This document shows, in pieces, positions 34,703 through 44,259 of a stretch of DNA of 64,000 nucleotides (position 1 is its first letter; each line of letters begins with the position of its first letter). The notes beneath the pieces are model-generated. The model searched no databases and was not told the DNA's origin. It saw only the letters and a list, made by a program, of their open reading frames with translations. Both the position numbers and the translations under genes were made by a program. Source of the DNA: Veillonella_A intestinalis (GTDB taxonomy: Bacteria; Bacillota; Negativicutes; Veillonellales; Veillonellaceae); assembly GCF_943192895.1 (NCBI RefSeq), contig NZ_CALPCB010000005.1:62001-126000 (forward strand), in the 5' to 3' direction.

Positions 34703-35191
34703 TTAGCCCCGCTGTTTAGCAAAGTTTACAAGGCCACCCGTTTTGGCAATGGCTTGTACGAAAGGAGGCAACGCTGTACCTTGGTACGTTTCACCAGTGG
34801 TTAAATTATGCACTTCACCTGAACTCATATCAATCCCAATTTCATGGTTCGCCTTAATATGTTCAACCGCATCACCAATTTCAATCACCGGCAAGCCAAT
34901 ATTAATGGCATTACGGAAAAAAATTCGTGCAAAACTATGGGCAATAATACAAGGTACCCCACTCGCTTTAATGACCGCTGGTGCATGCTCGCGCGAAGAA
35001 CCACAGCCAAAATTCTTACCAGCTACCATCAAATCGCCAGCTTCTACATTAGGAGCGAAGGTCGTATCAATATCTTCCATCGCATGGGTAGCTAGCTCCG
35101 CCATATCAGCAATCGCCAAATATCGAGCGGGAATGATTACATCTGTATCTACATTGTCGCCGTAGCGCCAAATTTTACCTTGAAAATCCAT
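34703..35191 (-). CDS. leuD: 3-isopropylmalate dehydratase, small subunit
   Basis: This is the swivelling small subunit of isopropylmalate isomerase. The 162-aa short form (archaeal/Firmicutes type) has GDNVDTDVIIPARYL near the start and NFGCGSSREHAP, which binds the substrate. ATG 35191 has AGAGGAGG upstream and begins just after the leuC stop; a longer frame to 35272 lies inside leuC and is not used. The large subunit is encoded directly upstream. Confidence 0.96.
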   Translation of the reverse strand: MDFQGKIWRYGDNVDTDVIIPARYLAIADMAELATHAMEDIDTTFAPNVEAGDLMVAGKNFGCGSSREHAPAVIKASGVPCIIAHSFARIFFRNAINIGLPVIEIGDAVEHIKANHEIGIDMSSGEVHNLTTGETYQGTALPPFVQAIAKTGGLVNFAKQRG

Positions 35192-35192
35192 A

Positions 35193-36452
35193 TTAAACCT
35201 CCTCTGGCCCTGCAATACGCCCAAGTACAGCACTAGCTGCTGCCACATATGGGCTAGCCAAATATACTTCACTATCTACATGGCCCATACGCCCTCTAAA
35301 ATTACGATTCGTTGTGGAAACAGTTCGCTCCCCCGCTGCCATAATGCCCATATAACCACCTAAACAAGGCCCACAAGTTGGCGTACTAACGGCACAGCCT
35401 GCTTCAATAAAGATATCTACCAAACCTGTTTTTATGGCTTGATCATACACATCTTGACTGCCTGGAACTACAATACAACGTACAAAGTCCGCCACTTTTC
35501 TATCTTTAAAAATGGACGCCGCTGCTTCTAAATCTTCATAACGCCCGTTAGTACAAGAGCCAATTACTACTTGGTCAATGGCAATATCGTTAGCAATATC
35601 TGTAATGTAGTGCGTATTCGATGGCAAATGAGGGAACGCTACCACTGGCTGTAAAGTAGCTAGGTCAATAACTACCGTTTCACTATATACGGCATCTTCA
35701 TCCGCTACCACAGGCGTATAAGCCCGTTTCACACGACCTGACACATAGGCCTCCGTCACTTCATCATAAGGGAAAACACCACATTTGCCACCTGCTTCAA
35801 TCGCCATATTGCAAATAGTCAAGCGGTCGGCCATAGTCAAATGGGCAATGCCATCGCCACAAAATTCAATCGCTTTATAACGCGCCCCATCAACGCCAAT
35901 GCGACCAATAAGTTCGAGGACAATATCCTTGCCTGTTACCCACTGGTTAGGCTTACCCGTCAGCTCCACTTTAATGGCTTCTGGTACTTTAAACCAGGTC
36001 TGGCCCATAGCCATCGCCACGCCTGCATCAGTAGAACCTACACCCGTAGCAAACGCGCCTAGCGCACCATATGTACAGGTGTGAGAATCGGCACCAATAA
36101 TCATATCACCTGGCGCCACCAATCCTTGCTCTGGTAATAGTACATGTTCAATGCCCATACGGCCTACTTCAAAGTAATGAGTGATTTTCTCTTGCCGTAC
36201 AAAATCACGCATAACTTTCGCTTGTTCCGCTGATTTGATATCTTTATTCGGTGTAAAATGATCTGGCACTAGATAAATTTTCTCTCTATCAAAAACAGGT
36301 TTACCAATCTTTTTAAATTCTTTTAACGCTGGCGGAAAGGTAATATCATTCATCAACACGGCGTCTACTTTACACTCTATAATTTCCCCTGCCTTCACCG
36401 TTGCTACGCCTGCATGGCGCGCCATATTCTTCTCTGTCATCGTCATCCCCAT
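35193..36452 (-). CDS. leuC: 3-isopropylmalate dehydratase, large subunit
   Basis: This aconitase-family protein isomerises 2- to 3-isopropylmalate with a [4Fe-4S] cluster. The 419-aa product has GADSHTCTYGALGAFATGVG, the cluster cysteine in VIGSCTNGRYEDL, and the CGPCLGG pair. It is the shorter type that partners the 162-aa LeuD. The stop and the leuD start are separated by one base, so the two subunits are made in step. Confidence 0.96.
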   Translation of the reverse strand: MGMTMTEKNMARHAGVATVKAGEIIECKVDAVLMNDITFPPALKEFKKIGKPVFDREKIYLVPDHFTPNKDIKSAEQAKVMRDFVRQEKITHYFEVGRMGIEHVLLPEQGLVAPGDMIIGADSHTCTYGALGAFATGVGSTDAGVAMAMGQTWFKVPEAIKVELTGKPNQWVTGKDIVLELIGRIGVDGARYKAIEFCGDGIAHLTMADRLTICNMAIEAGGKCGVFPYDEVTEAYVSGRVKRAYTPVVADEDAVYSETVVIDLATLQPVVAFPHLPSNTHYITDIANDIAIDQVVIGSCTNGRYEDLEAAASIFKDRKVADFVRCIVVPGSQDVYDQAIKTGLVDIFIEAGCAVSTPTCGPCLGGYMGIMAAGERTVSTTNRNFRGRMGHVDSEVYLASPYVAAASAVLGRIAGPEEV

Positions 36453-36578
36453 AACGAATGCCTCCTTATATTACTCTCATTAATTCTCTTAATTTATTTT
36501 GCTTAAATTGGCTATTCTTAATTTAATGCTTTTAATGTAATACTCTTGATTTGCTTCTCACGGTATAATTCTTTTGAT

Positions 36579-38150
36579 TTAATTTTCTTGTTCTTCAAAT
36601 TCTTTTTCAATTTCTTCTGTTAAATACACATAGTTAACCGCATTAATATAAGCTAACACGCTAGATAAAATAACGTCAGTACTCACACCACGCCCATTAT
36701 ATTGGCGCCCATTATAAGCAATAGTCACTTGTACTTCACCAAGAGCATCTTGACCAGCTGTTACCGCTCGCACCTGATAGTCGATAAGTTCTATTGGTAA
36801 ACCAATGACACGCTGTGCTGCTTTAAGGGATGCATCAACAGAGCCATCCCCAACGGCGGCATCTTCACGAATGCCCTGTGGGGTCTTAAGGCGCACATCA
36901 GCATATGCATAGCCACGCTCATTGGATTTATAGTGATGATGCACTAATTCAATAGCTTTTACATGGTCAATATTATCTATAACCAATGCTAAAATATCTT
37001 CATCAAAGATCTCTTTCTTGCGATCCGCTAAGGCTTTGAATTTTGCAAATAAATCGTTCACTTTTTCAGCTGTAAAATGGAAGCCCATTGTTTCCAAATG
37101 ACTGTCAAAAGCATGGCGACCAGAATGTTTGCCGAGGACGATACTCGTTTTTTCAGCCCCTACGCTCTCTGGAGTCATAATTTCATAGGTGGTAGGATTA
37201 TTTAACATACCATGTTGATGAATGCCTGACTCATGAGCAAAAGCGTTGCGCCCCACAATAGCTTTATTCGGCGGCACGACCATACCAGTTAGCTTACTCA
37301 CTAATTTACTAACCCGTGTGAACTGCTTCGTATCAATAGCCGTAGTAACACCATACACATCTTGCCGTGTTTTAAGGGCCATTGTCACTTCTTCAATCCC
37401 CACATTACCAGCCCGTTCGCCAAGACCATTAATAGTCCCTTCTACTTGGCGTGCCCCAGCTTGAATAGCTGCTAAGGTATTGGCATTAGCCATACCTAAG
37501 TCATCGTGGCAATGAACACTAATGATAGCCTTATCAATGTCTTTCACATGCTCCTTGATGTAGCGAATTTTATAAGCAAATTCATCAGGTGTCATATAGC
37601 CCACTGTGTCAGGTACATTAAGTATAGTAGCGCCACCAACAATGGCAACTTCAAAGACTTCACATAAATAATCTAAATCTGTACGGGATGCATCTTCTGC
37701 GGAAAATTCAATTTCATCAAATTTCCCCGCTGCAAAAGCCAAGCACTCTTTCACAATAGCAATCACTTCTTCACGAGTCTTTTTCAATTTGTATTCCAAG
37801 TGAATATCGCTAGTAGCAATAAATACGTGAAGGCGACTGCGTTCAGCCTGCTGTAATGCTTCTGCAGTCCGCTCAATATCCGCCTTATTCGCTCTTGCTA
37901 AGCCACAAATAGTAGCTCCTTTCACTTGTTCAGCAATGGTCTTTACCGCTTCAAAATCACCTGGTGATGCCGCTGGAAACCCCGCTTCAATAACATCAAT
38001 GCCAAGTCGCACTAGATTCTGAGCGATTTCAATTTTTTCCGGAGTCTGTAAAGATACACCAGGGCTCTGTTCGCCATCACGTAAAGTAGTATCGAAAAAA
38101 TACACTCGATTCACGTCTTGTTTGTTAGTTATTGCTTGTACTTGGCTCAT
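36579..38150 (-). CDS. leuA: 2-isopropylmalate synthase
   Basis: It condenses acetyl-CoA with 2-oxoisovalerate, the first committed step of leucine synthesis. The 523-aa protein begins with the catalytic barrel (FFDTTLRDGEQSPGVSL, metal site HCHDDLGMANANTLAA, NGLGERAGN) and ends with the LeuA dimer domain that binds leucine for feedback. ATG 38150 follows AGAGAGGT; an in-frame TTG at 38174 is an alternative. It is the first leu gene and lies behind a Leu T-box and a second hairpin terminator. Confidence 0.95.
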   Translation of the reverse strand: MSQVQAITNKQDVNRVYFFDTTLRDGEQSPGVSLQTPEKIEIAQNLVRLGIDVIEAGFPAASPGDFEAVKTIAEQVKGATICGLARANKADIERTAEALQQAERSRLHVFIATSDIHLEYKLKKTREEVIAIVKECLAFAAGKFDEIEFSAEDASRTDLDYLCEVFEVAIVGGATILNVPDTVGYMTPDEFAYKIRYIKEHVKDIDKAIISVHCHDDLGMANANTLAAIQAGARQVEGTINGLGERAGNVGIEEVTMALKTRQDVYGVTTAIDTKQFTRVSKLVSKLTGMVVPPNKAIVGRNAFAHESGIHQHGMLNNPTTYEIMTPESVGAEKTSIVLGKHSGRHAFDSHLETMGFHFTAEKVNDLFAKFKALADRKKEIFDEDILALVIDNIDHVKAIELVHHHYKSNERGYAYADVRLKTPQGIREDAAVGDGSVDASLKAAQRVIGLPIELIDYQVRAVTAGQDALGEVQVTIAYNGRQYNGRGVSTDVILSSVLAYINAVNYVYLTEEIEKEFEEQEN

Positions 38151-38335
38151 AAGATTACCTCTCTTCTCACTCAATATAGCCCCCTTATTTTGCTAAGAAA
38201 TGACGCTCTCTCCTTCGTCTTTCTTAATGGCTCTCTCTTCTTTCTCAATAATTACTCTTAGACTTAACTAATTTACACTATTACTAACACGTAGCAAATA
38301 AATGACCCGTACTACTTGATGTAATACTGATACTA

Positions 38336-38381
38336 AAAAACACCCCCGGAAGCACAGCATAACTGCACGTCCAGGGGCGTT
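38336..38381 (-). terminator. Second terminator in the leuA leader
   Basis: On the minus strand a GC-rich stem, CGCCCCTGGA with TCCGGGGGTG (two G-U pairs), encloses a small GCAG/CTGC-like helix and is followed by TTTTTT. It lies between the T-box terminator and leuA and resembles that terminator in sequence (CCCCTGGA ... CCAGGGG versus CCGGGGG), suggesting duplication. Confidence 0.75.
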
Positions 38382-38483
38382 ATAAGTTAATAGATATAGC
38401 TGATACAATTAATGAATACCATAATTAAGAAGAATCACTATGTATATTCTTCTTAATCATCGTATCAAATGAAAGTATCAAAA

Positions 38484-38740
38484 AAGCCCCTGGAATCACA
38501 TTACTGTGTTCCAGGGGCATCATAAACTATAACACGGTACCACCCTAGTTGGTTCTCTTCTAGTTATAACGGAACTACCGTCATGGCTTACTTCTATTCA
38601 GCCACAAAGCTCACAGGAGAGTTTCGATACTATTCGTCCTATTGCCTCACACCAACCGGCAACTCTCTGTAAGCCACTAAATAGTTCTTTATACCTGCTC
38701 ATCGCTTATTTCATTTGATGGTTGTTATTCTCTCACAAAC
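38484..38740 (-). promoter_or_regulatory. T-box leader with Leu specifier, controlling leuACDB
   Basis: On the minus strand Stem I carries GAAA-CTC, giving specifier CTC (Leu) at 38621-38619. The T-box core GGTGGTACCGTG lies at 38544-38533. The terminator GCCCCTGGAA/TTCCAGGGGC (38486-38495 with 38509-38518) is followed by a T-run. The variable TGGN base is T, which pairs with A73 of tRNA-Leu. CTC is the usual leucine specifier. A TTGACA lies at 38756-38751, but a matching -10 is not clear. Confidence 0.93.
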
Positions 38741-38752
38741 ACATATACTTTG

Positions 38753-39334
38753 TCAAGAGATATTTTGCATATTTGACTTAATTTCAGAATAATCTGGTAA
38801 TGGCCCATACTCATTAGGCCCTAATTGACTTGGCAACAAGGTAAAAATAAAGCAAACCATGCTACCGCCTGGTATAAAATTCAAAAGTAGCCACCAACCA
38901 CTAAAACCAGCATCATGAAAACGACGAATTTCACAACATAGATTAGGTGGTATAAAAGCTATAAAAAGCACGACTAACAACAGAAAAAATAGCCCCATAG
39001 ACAGATCATGTCCTACCGTATCACCTAACATAATGGCAGCAAATAGGCAAGGCCCTCCAATTAAAACCCAAAGAGCTACCAATAATAATTGAAATTTCCA
39101 ATATTCACCGCGAGTGGCACGACCCTGAACTGACCAATATTTTTTAGTCATACACATTTTAAAATTATCTATTAAACCTAACGAGCCTATACGATCAGTT
39201 ACGATAGGCACTGATGTAATAATAGTTGCTTGACCACAATGGGTACAAAAGCGAGCCCCTGGTTCCAAAGGCTGACCACAATGAGAACAAAAATGACCAC
39301 CCTGCTGTTCACGCCCACATTGTTTACATGGCAT
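38753..39334 (-). CDS. DUF805 membrane protein with N-terminal double zinc ribbon
   Basis: The function is unknown. The 193-aa product starts with two zinc-ribbon halves (CKQCGREQQGGHFCSHCG and ARFCTHCG), then a DUF805 domain: MCMTKKYWSVQGRATRGEYW, about four membrane segments, RRFHDAGFSGWW near the middle, and the end NEYGPLPDYSE. ATG 39334 has AGAGGAG upstream, while a longer frame from 39451 has no motif. It shares the NFKMCMTKKY...GRA.RGEYWKF and NEYGP segments with the next gene upstream, so the two are paralogues, one with zinc ribbons and one without. Confidence 0.8.
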   Translation of the reverse strand: MPCKQCGREQQGGHFCSHCGQPLEPGARFCTHCGQATIITSVPIVTDRIGSLGLIDNFKMCMTKKYWSVQGRATRGEYWKFQLLLVALWVLIGGPCLFAAIMLGDTVGHDLSMGLFFLLLVVLFIAFIPPNLCCEIRRFHDAGFSGWWLLLNFIPGGSMVCFIFTLLPSQLGPNEYGPLPDYSEIKSNMQNIS

Positions 39335-39418
39335 ATAGCTCACTCCTCTAAAATAAACTACTGTACGATACTCTTTATTATACATGATTTTTATCAAAGT
39401 AACAGTCCTTATACAATA

Positions 39419-39450
39419 AAAGCAGATGCTAAGAGGCATCTGCTTTTTCA
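39419..39450. terminator. Bidirectional terminator after the short DUF805 gene
   Basis: AGCAGATGC (39421-39429) pairs with GCATCTGCT (39436-39444), with T-runs on both strands. Confidence 0.75.
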
Positions 39451-39465
39451 TACTGCTAATCTTTA

Positions 39466-39858
39466 TTATTCCCCATAATAACTATAATTAGGGACAGGAC
39501 CATATTCATTAGCCTCTGGTTTCCCTTTCATAATCGAGAAAATAAACAATACGAAAGAGCCTGCATAAGGGACTAAATGAAGTAACAGCCACCAAGCACT
39601 ACGGCCCAAATCGTGCAAGCGCCGAACTTGTACCGCTAGGGAAGGCAATAAAAATGGCAAGCCTACAAGAGTCGTAATAATGTCTAATGTGCCTTCATCG
39701 AAGGTAAACATCCAAGCGATAATACCTACTATGAGCATAATAATAAACTGCACTAAAACAAACTTCCAATATTCACCACGACTCGCACGCCCTTGAAAAG
39801 TCATGTATTTTTTAGTCATACACATTTTAAAATTGTCAACAATTGGTAATGAACTCAT
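39466..39858 (-). CDS. DUF805 family membrane protein
   Basis: A 130-aa inner-membrane protein of unknown function. It has the DUF805 layout: an N-terminal NFKMCMTKKYMTFQGRASRGEYWKF, about four hydrophobic segments, VRRLHDLGRSAWW with conserved basic and aromatic residues, and a PEANEYGPVPNYS end. It lacks the zinc ribbons of its downstream paralogue. The start follows a GAGGAGA-like site. A terminator separates the two genes, so they may be expressed independently. Confidence 0.82.
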   Translation of the reverse strand: MSSLPIVDNFKMCMTKKYMTFQGRASRGEYWKFVLVQFIIMLIVGIIAWMFTFDEGTLDIITTLVGLPFLLPSLAVQVRRLHDLGRSAWWLLLHLVPYAGSFVLFIFSIMKGKPEANEYGPVPNYSYYGE

Positions 39859-39875
39859 ATATTCTCCTCACTTTT

Positions 39876-39919
39876 AAAAAGGCGCCAACTATAGCCAAAT
39901 TAAGGTTGTAGTTGGCGTC
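39876..39919 (-). terminator. Terminator of the SDR gene
   Basis: GCGCCAACTA and TAGTTGGCGT pair with a loop of about 16 bases; the minus strand continues with CTTTTTAAAAG. Confidence 0.75.
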
Positions 39920-39930
39920 AATCTATAATT

Positions 39931-40689
39931 TTATTTCTTCGCAATCATAAAGCCTGTCGCTTGCTGATTTGCCATAATCGTAATATCTGAAATCTGTACT
40001 CGTTTTGGTTGTGTAGCGGCAAATACGATGATTTCAGCAATATCTTCAGCTTGTAATGCTTCTACACCAGCATATACAGCAGCCGCTTTAGCCTTATCAC
40101 CATGGAAACGAACTTCACTAAATGGCGTTTCTACAATACCCGGCTGAATAGTAGTCACTTTAATATCTGTTTCAATCGTATCAATACGAATACCATCACT
40201 TAACGTTTTAACAGCCGCTTTAGTGGCACAATATACAGCCCCTTTAGCATAGGCATAAATACCAGCGGTAGAACCTAAGTTAACAATATGGCCTTGATTT
40301 TTTTCAATCATAAATGGTAATACTGTACGGGACACATACAACAAGCCTTTTACATTCGTATCAATCATAGTTTCCATATCATCAATGGAGCTCGTTTCAA
40401 AAGAATCTAACCCTTGAGCAAGGCCTGCATTATTTACTAAAATATCTACACCACCAACGGCTTCAATTTGTTTAGGTATTTCAGAACTTACCGCTTCACG
40501 ATCGGTTACATCAAGTGCAAAGGTAGTTACTTTAATCTTGTATTCTGGTTCAAACTCAGACTTTAAATTGTCTAACACGTCTAAGCGGCGAGCACATAAT
40601 AACAAATTATAACCTGCCTTAGCAAATGCTTCAGCCGTAGCTCGACCAATACCAGAGGTAGCTCCTGTAATAAACACTGTTTTACTCAT
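39931..40689 (-). CDS. Short-chain dehydrogenase/reductase (classical SDR)
   Basis: The 252-aa Rossmann-fold oxidoreductase has the cofactor motif TGATSGIGRATA, NNAGLA, the catalytic serine in NLGSTAGIYA and the YCATK catalytic Tyr/Lys pair. R41/R42 after the second strand (LCARR) suggests NADP(H). It resembles the YdfG/serine 3-dehydrogenase group acting on 3-hydroxy acids, but the substrate cannot be told. ATG 40689 has GAGGATGAG upstream; the ATG at 40698 is inside that site. It lies 50 bases after the cysteine desulfidase gene. Confidence 0.85.
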   Translation of the reverse strand: MSKTVFITGATSGIGRATAEAFAKAGYNLLLCARRLDVLDNLKSEFEPEYKIKVTTFALDVTDREAVSSEIPKQIEAVGGVDILVNNAGLAQGLDSFETSSIDDMETMIDTNVKGLLYVSRTVLPFMIEKNQGHIVNLGSTAGIYAYAKGAVYCATKAAVKTLSDGIRIDTIETDIKVTTIQPGIVETPFSEVRFHGDKAKAAAVYAGVEALQAEDIAEIIVFAATQPKRVQISDITIMANQQATGFMIAKK

Positions 40690-40739
40690 AACTCTCATCC
40701 TCTCTACAACGATTCAGTAACGCTTGAATTACTAACAAT

Positions 40740-41981
40740 TTATTTTTCAATCATTGATTGTAAAATAACAATATCGGTTTCACGCATTCCATCTCGAGCA
40801 ATGCGCCCTACTGTGTGCACTGTATCATCAATGGAGCCCTTCACAATACCATCGCCATTTTTAAAACTATTATTCGTCTTAGCTTGACGATATGATAACA
40901 GAGCATTGCCTAAGGACATACCGATTTTCATAGCGCAAGATGCTTTGGCCCCATCACAAACAACCCCAGATGTACCTACTAAAGCATTAGATAAGGTTTC
41001 CCAAACAACTTCTTTAGGCTCATCTAAAAGATAGGCAATCCCCGCCGCCGTAGCGGACGCTGCACTAACCACGCCACAATACGCACTTAAACGACCAATA
41101 TCATGCTTAATATATAAAGCTAATACATTAGCTAGAGCCAATGCTCGATAACGACGTTCTTCTGAAATCTTATATTCTTCTGCATATACTAAAATAGGCA
41201 CTGACAAGGTAATACCTTGATTACCACTGCCACAATTAATCATAACTGGCATGCTACAGCCACCCATCCGCGCATCAGAACCAGCGGCTGCATAAGCGCG
41301 TGCCTTATCAGCAATAGAGGCAGACTCTTCTATAATTAATTTGCCAATATTAGAGCCATAAGAATTTTTCATTCCCTCTTCGGCAATCGCCATATTATAT
41401 TCAAACTGGCGGCTTAAAATTTCTTTTAAACGCCCTAAATCAGCTTCTTCTGCAAATTCATAACAATCATCAAAGGTCATTTGAAGTTCATCAGCTAATA
41501 TTTGCTCCATAGGAATATCTAACAATACAACCCCATCTTTTTCAATATGAGTAATATTCGTATGTTTCTGCTGAACAGTAACTTGTACCTCATGATCTGC
41601 CGTTTTAGCTGTCACATGAATATATAAATTAGCTACCCCTTCAGCTAAGGCAACCGTACAGAAATTGCTGTCAAATAACTCATCAGCTCGTGCTACATCA
41701 GCACTTGTAAGGCCTTCCAGAACTTCTAACTCCTTAGATGCATCACCAACGATGGCCCCCAAAATTAAGCTATAATAAAAACCTGTGCGTCCCTCTGCAT
41801 TAGGGATAGTCACACTTTTAGCATTTTTAATAATATTACCACTACAATCAGCGTGTAAGGTGGTAGGAAATGTTCCCAAAACCTCTACAGCTTTAGCCGC
41901 TGCAAAAGCCAAAGCAATCGGCTCTGTACAACCAAAAGCAGGTAGTACCTCTCTCTCTAACATGCAATATAAATCTTTCAT
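40740..41981 (-). CDS. cyuA: L-cysteine desulfidase (CyuA/YhaM family)
   Basis: It probably degrades L-cysteine to pyruvate, ammonia and sulfide with an iron-sulfur cluster. The 413-aa product has the family N-terminus EVLPAFGCTEPIALAFAAAKA, with a cysteine thought to be catalytic or cluster-bound. Further cysteines lie in GGCSMPVMINCGSGNQG and CDGAKASCAMKIG. ATG 41981 has GGAGG six bases upstream; the ATG at 41993 overlaps that site. The same window has cysteine synthesis genes, so the cell can both make and break down cysteine. Older annotation calls this family a serine dehydratase alpha-like protein. Confidence 0.85.
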   Translation of the reverse strand: MKDLYCMLEREVLPAFGCTEPIALAFAAAKAVEVLGTFPTTLHADCSGNIIKNAKSVTIPNAEGRTGFYYSLILGAIVGDASKELEVLEGLTSADVARADELFDSNFCTVALAEGVANLYIHVTAKTADHEVQVTVQQKHTNITHIEKDGVVLLDIPMEQILADELQMTFDDCYEFAEEADLGRLKEILSRQFEYNMAIAEEGMKNSYGSNIGKLIIEESASIADKARAYAAAGSDARMGGCSMPVMINCGSGNQGITLSVPILVYAEEYKISEERRYRALALANVLALYIKHDIGRLSAYCGVVSAASATAAGIAYLLDEPKEVVWETLSNALVGTSGVVCDGAKASCAMKIGMSLGNALLSYRQAKTNNSFKNGDGIVKGSIDDTVHTVGRIARDGMRETDIVILQSMIEK

Positions 41982-42052
41982 TCGGTCCTCCATGCTTTTA
42001 ATGACAATACAGTATTATAACTCCATTATATCCATTATAACACTGATTAGCC

Positions 42053-43273
42053 TTACCACCATTCATTAATGTATGTTTTTTGTTTTGGATATACACGATT
42101 CAGCATCATTAAAGCCGTTTCATCACCCTTAATTTTTCCTTCAAATACTAATTCGGTAGCTGTCATGCGGCCTATAAGGATTAAACTTAACGCTCCCACT
42201 TCACTAACGACTTGTGCACTCTCTAGTATCTGGTCAGCTATTTTTTTGGCCTGAACACTACCATCGCTTTGAATTGTTACTTCATACGTTCCTTCATTCC
42301 AAGTAGCTAATGTATCTTTCACACCTAATGTAAAAGTATATGTACCAGACTCTGAAACGCAAGGAATATGACGCCAATGGCCATCAATATGAACTGGTAC
42401 ACTAGCCATAGCAGTGCTGACATCCACAATACGACTCATCATATACGGCATAGTTGTATGACCTATTTTACCATTAGGATGAAAAATGTACGACTCGTCA
42501 TGTAACCCTTCATTCCAACGAATAGAACTTCCTTGGGAGCGATGATTATATAAATAATTAAGTAAGCCCTTCTGAGCGCGACGCGAAGTATATACAAACT
42601 CAGTCACAGGGATTTCTTCTGCGCCTAAACGATATACAGCATACCCTTCAATTTGCCCCGCTTCATCAGCTACATAGGCTACGCGCACACCTTCAGCAAA
42701 AAAACTCCCCAATAAACGACGCCATTCTTTTTCTCCACGAATAGCATAACCAGATAGGCCTTTAGTATACGCTTCATATACAGGCGCTAATGTTTGCCAC
42801 TCCTCTTCACTCTGTAATAAACCAAACTGCAGCGTCTTATCCGTTAATGGACGAAGTTCTTCCAACGACATGGTCTGCACCCATTGATGCGCATATAATT
42901 CCCAACCATACTGCTGATAAAAAGCAGCCTTTGATGGCATAAGAATTGTTATACCTTGACCACGCTGTTTTAACTCCTCTAGTGAAGACAGCAATAATTG
43001 GCCACCAATACCACCACGACGGGCTACTGGATCAGTAGCCACCCCTACCATGTAACTAACAGGTAAGGCCGCCCCGCGAACATGTAATGTATATTGGCGC
43101 AAATGTACCATACTCGCTAATAACTCACCATCATAGCCTACCATTGTATGTTCTGGTTCATAGGCCTTTGAAAAATAATACTTAAAAAATGGATCCTCGG
43201 CTGTTTCAAAACAGTACGCCCATAAATTTTTAACCGCTTCTGTATCTTGAGCTGTTGCTATTCTAAAGTCCAT
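42053..43273 (-). CDS. Eis-like GNAT N-acetyltransferase
   Basis: A 406-aa cytoplasmic acetyltransferase of the Eis type. It has an N-terminal GNAT domain (YMVGVATDPVARRGGIGGQLL, with the acetyl-CoA loop RRGGIGGQ), a second degenerate GNAT region, and a C-terminal SCP2-like part ending ALMMLNRVYPK. Eis relatives acetylate amines such as aminoglycosides or lysines, but many have no known substrate. No resistance role can be claimed from sequence alone. It lies 77 bases after the DUF2156 gene on the same strand. Confidence 0.85.
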   Translation of the reverse strand: MDFRIATAQDTEAVKNLWAYCFETAEDPFFKYYFSKAYEPEHTMVGYDGELLASMVHLRQYTLHVRGAALPVSYMVGVATDPVARRGGIGGQLLLSSLEELKQRGQGITILMPSKAAFYQQYGWELYAHQWVQTMSLEELRPLTDKTLQFGLLQSEEEWQTLAPVYEAYTKGLSGYAIRGEKEWRRLLGSFFAEGVRVAYVADEAGQIEGYAVYRLGAEEIPVTEFVYTSRRAQKGLLNYLYNHRSQGSSIRWNEGLHDESYIFHPNGKIGHTTMPYMMSRIVDVSTAMASVPVHIDGHWRHIPCVSESGTYTFTLGVKDTLATWNEGTYEVTIQSDGSVQAKKIADQILESAQVVSEVGALSLILIGRMTATELVFEGKIKGDETALMMLNRVYPKQKTYINEWW

Positions 43274-43350
43274 ATATTACCTCTACTATTACTATTTAAT
43301 ATTAACCAAATTCTATACAAAAAGAGGAGTCCCATGGACTCCTCTATGAA

Positions 43351-44259
43351 TTATAACTCAATGGGACATTGATCAGCATACACTGCGTCATATTTTTCTG
43401 CAAAATGATCTGGATTATATGACTCTTTCGCTTTGCGAAGACCTGGTAAGCCCATATCTTCTTCACGATTTACAAACTCTGTATCGGCAAATTCATGACG
43501 AACAAATTCATTATTAATCGCCTGATATAAGCCACGAATTGTTGGATTAGCTTTTTCAATATGAATTAAAGCAATTCGTTCATTCAACAACTGACCAATA
43601 GTAAATGCCTCAATACGACCAAATAACTTGATAGCACCGCCAACAAGACCTAACTCATCCCAGTGTTTAAATAATAATTTAATAGCTTCTAATTCATCTT
43701 CAATGCCTTCTTCATGATGTGTTTCTACCCAGGACTCAGCAGTAGCAATACAATCAGCAAAAATATCATCCGTAAGTGGCATATACTCATAATTTGTGTA
43801 TTGCATACGGAACTGATTCAAGTGATTTTTCTTCTGCCGTAATTTTTTACCGGACAAAGAAATTAAATCTTGTGTTTTATAAATATACTCAAAATTATCT
43901 CTATCTGGTGTAAATTCATAACAATCAGGGCATAACGTATTCATCCGTTCCATCATAATAGGATTTACCCCTTTAAGACGGAAAGGCAAATTATTTACTT
44001 TAAACCATTCTTTTGCCATTTCAAGACCATCTACAAATTTAGCATCTTTACCAGCAAATGGGGGTAACATAAATGGTTCTCGTTTACCGCCCCCTTTAAT
44101 AAAGAGTACCCCATCTTCTTCAGCCCACTGAATACCATAGGGATCTTGCCACATAAATAAAGTTGTGAAACAACAATCCGATGCTTCGTAATGATGTTCC
44201 GCAAAATAATCATCAATAATAGGTTTATCTTTTAATTCAAATCGTTTAAATTCTAAAAT
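43351..44259 (-). CDS. DUF2156 protein, GNAT-like, with a predicted ATT start codon
   Basis: The 302-aa product belongs to the DUF2156 group related to the lysyl-phosphatidylglycerol/FemX acyltransferase fold. The first in-frame ATG is at 44154, but the frame stays open upstream and encodes ILEFKRFELKDKPIIDDYF and SDCCFTTLFMWQD, which match the expected family N-terminus. Between the in-frame TAG at about 44274 and that ATG there is no ATG, GTG, TTG or CTG. A GGAGG at 44272-44268 lies eight bases before an ATT codon (44259-44257). ATT is therefore the best start. Substrate unknown. Calling it from 44154 would remove 35 residues. Confidence 0.82.
   Translation of the reverse strand: MLEFKRFELKDKPIIDDYFAEHHYEASDCCFTTLFMWQDPYGIQWAEEDGVLFIKGGGKREPFMLPPFAGKDAKFVDGLEMAKEWFKVNNLPFRLKGVNPIMMERMNTLCPDCYEFTPDRDNFEYIYKTQDLISLSGKKLRQKKNHLNQFRMQYTNYEYMPLTDDIFADCIATAESWVETHHEEGIEDELEAIKLLFKHWDELGLVGGAIKLFGRIEAFTIGQLLNERIALIHIEKANPTIRGLYQAINNEFVRHEFADTEFVNREEDMGLPGLRKAKESYNPDHFAEKYDAVYADQCPIEL

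Noticed and set aside
44154..44156. ATG 44154 as start of the DUF2156 gene
   Set aside because: It would drop a conserved N-terminal stretch and has no ribosome site; the ATT at 44259 is preferred.
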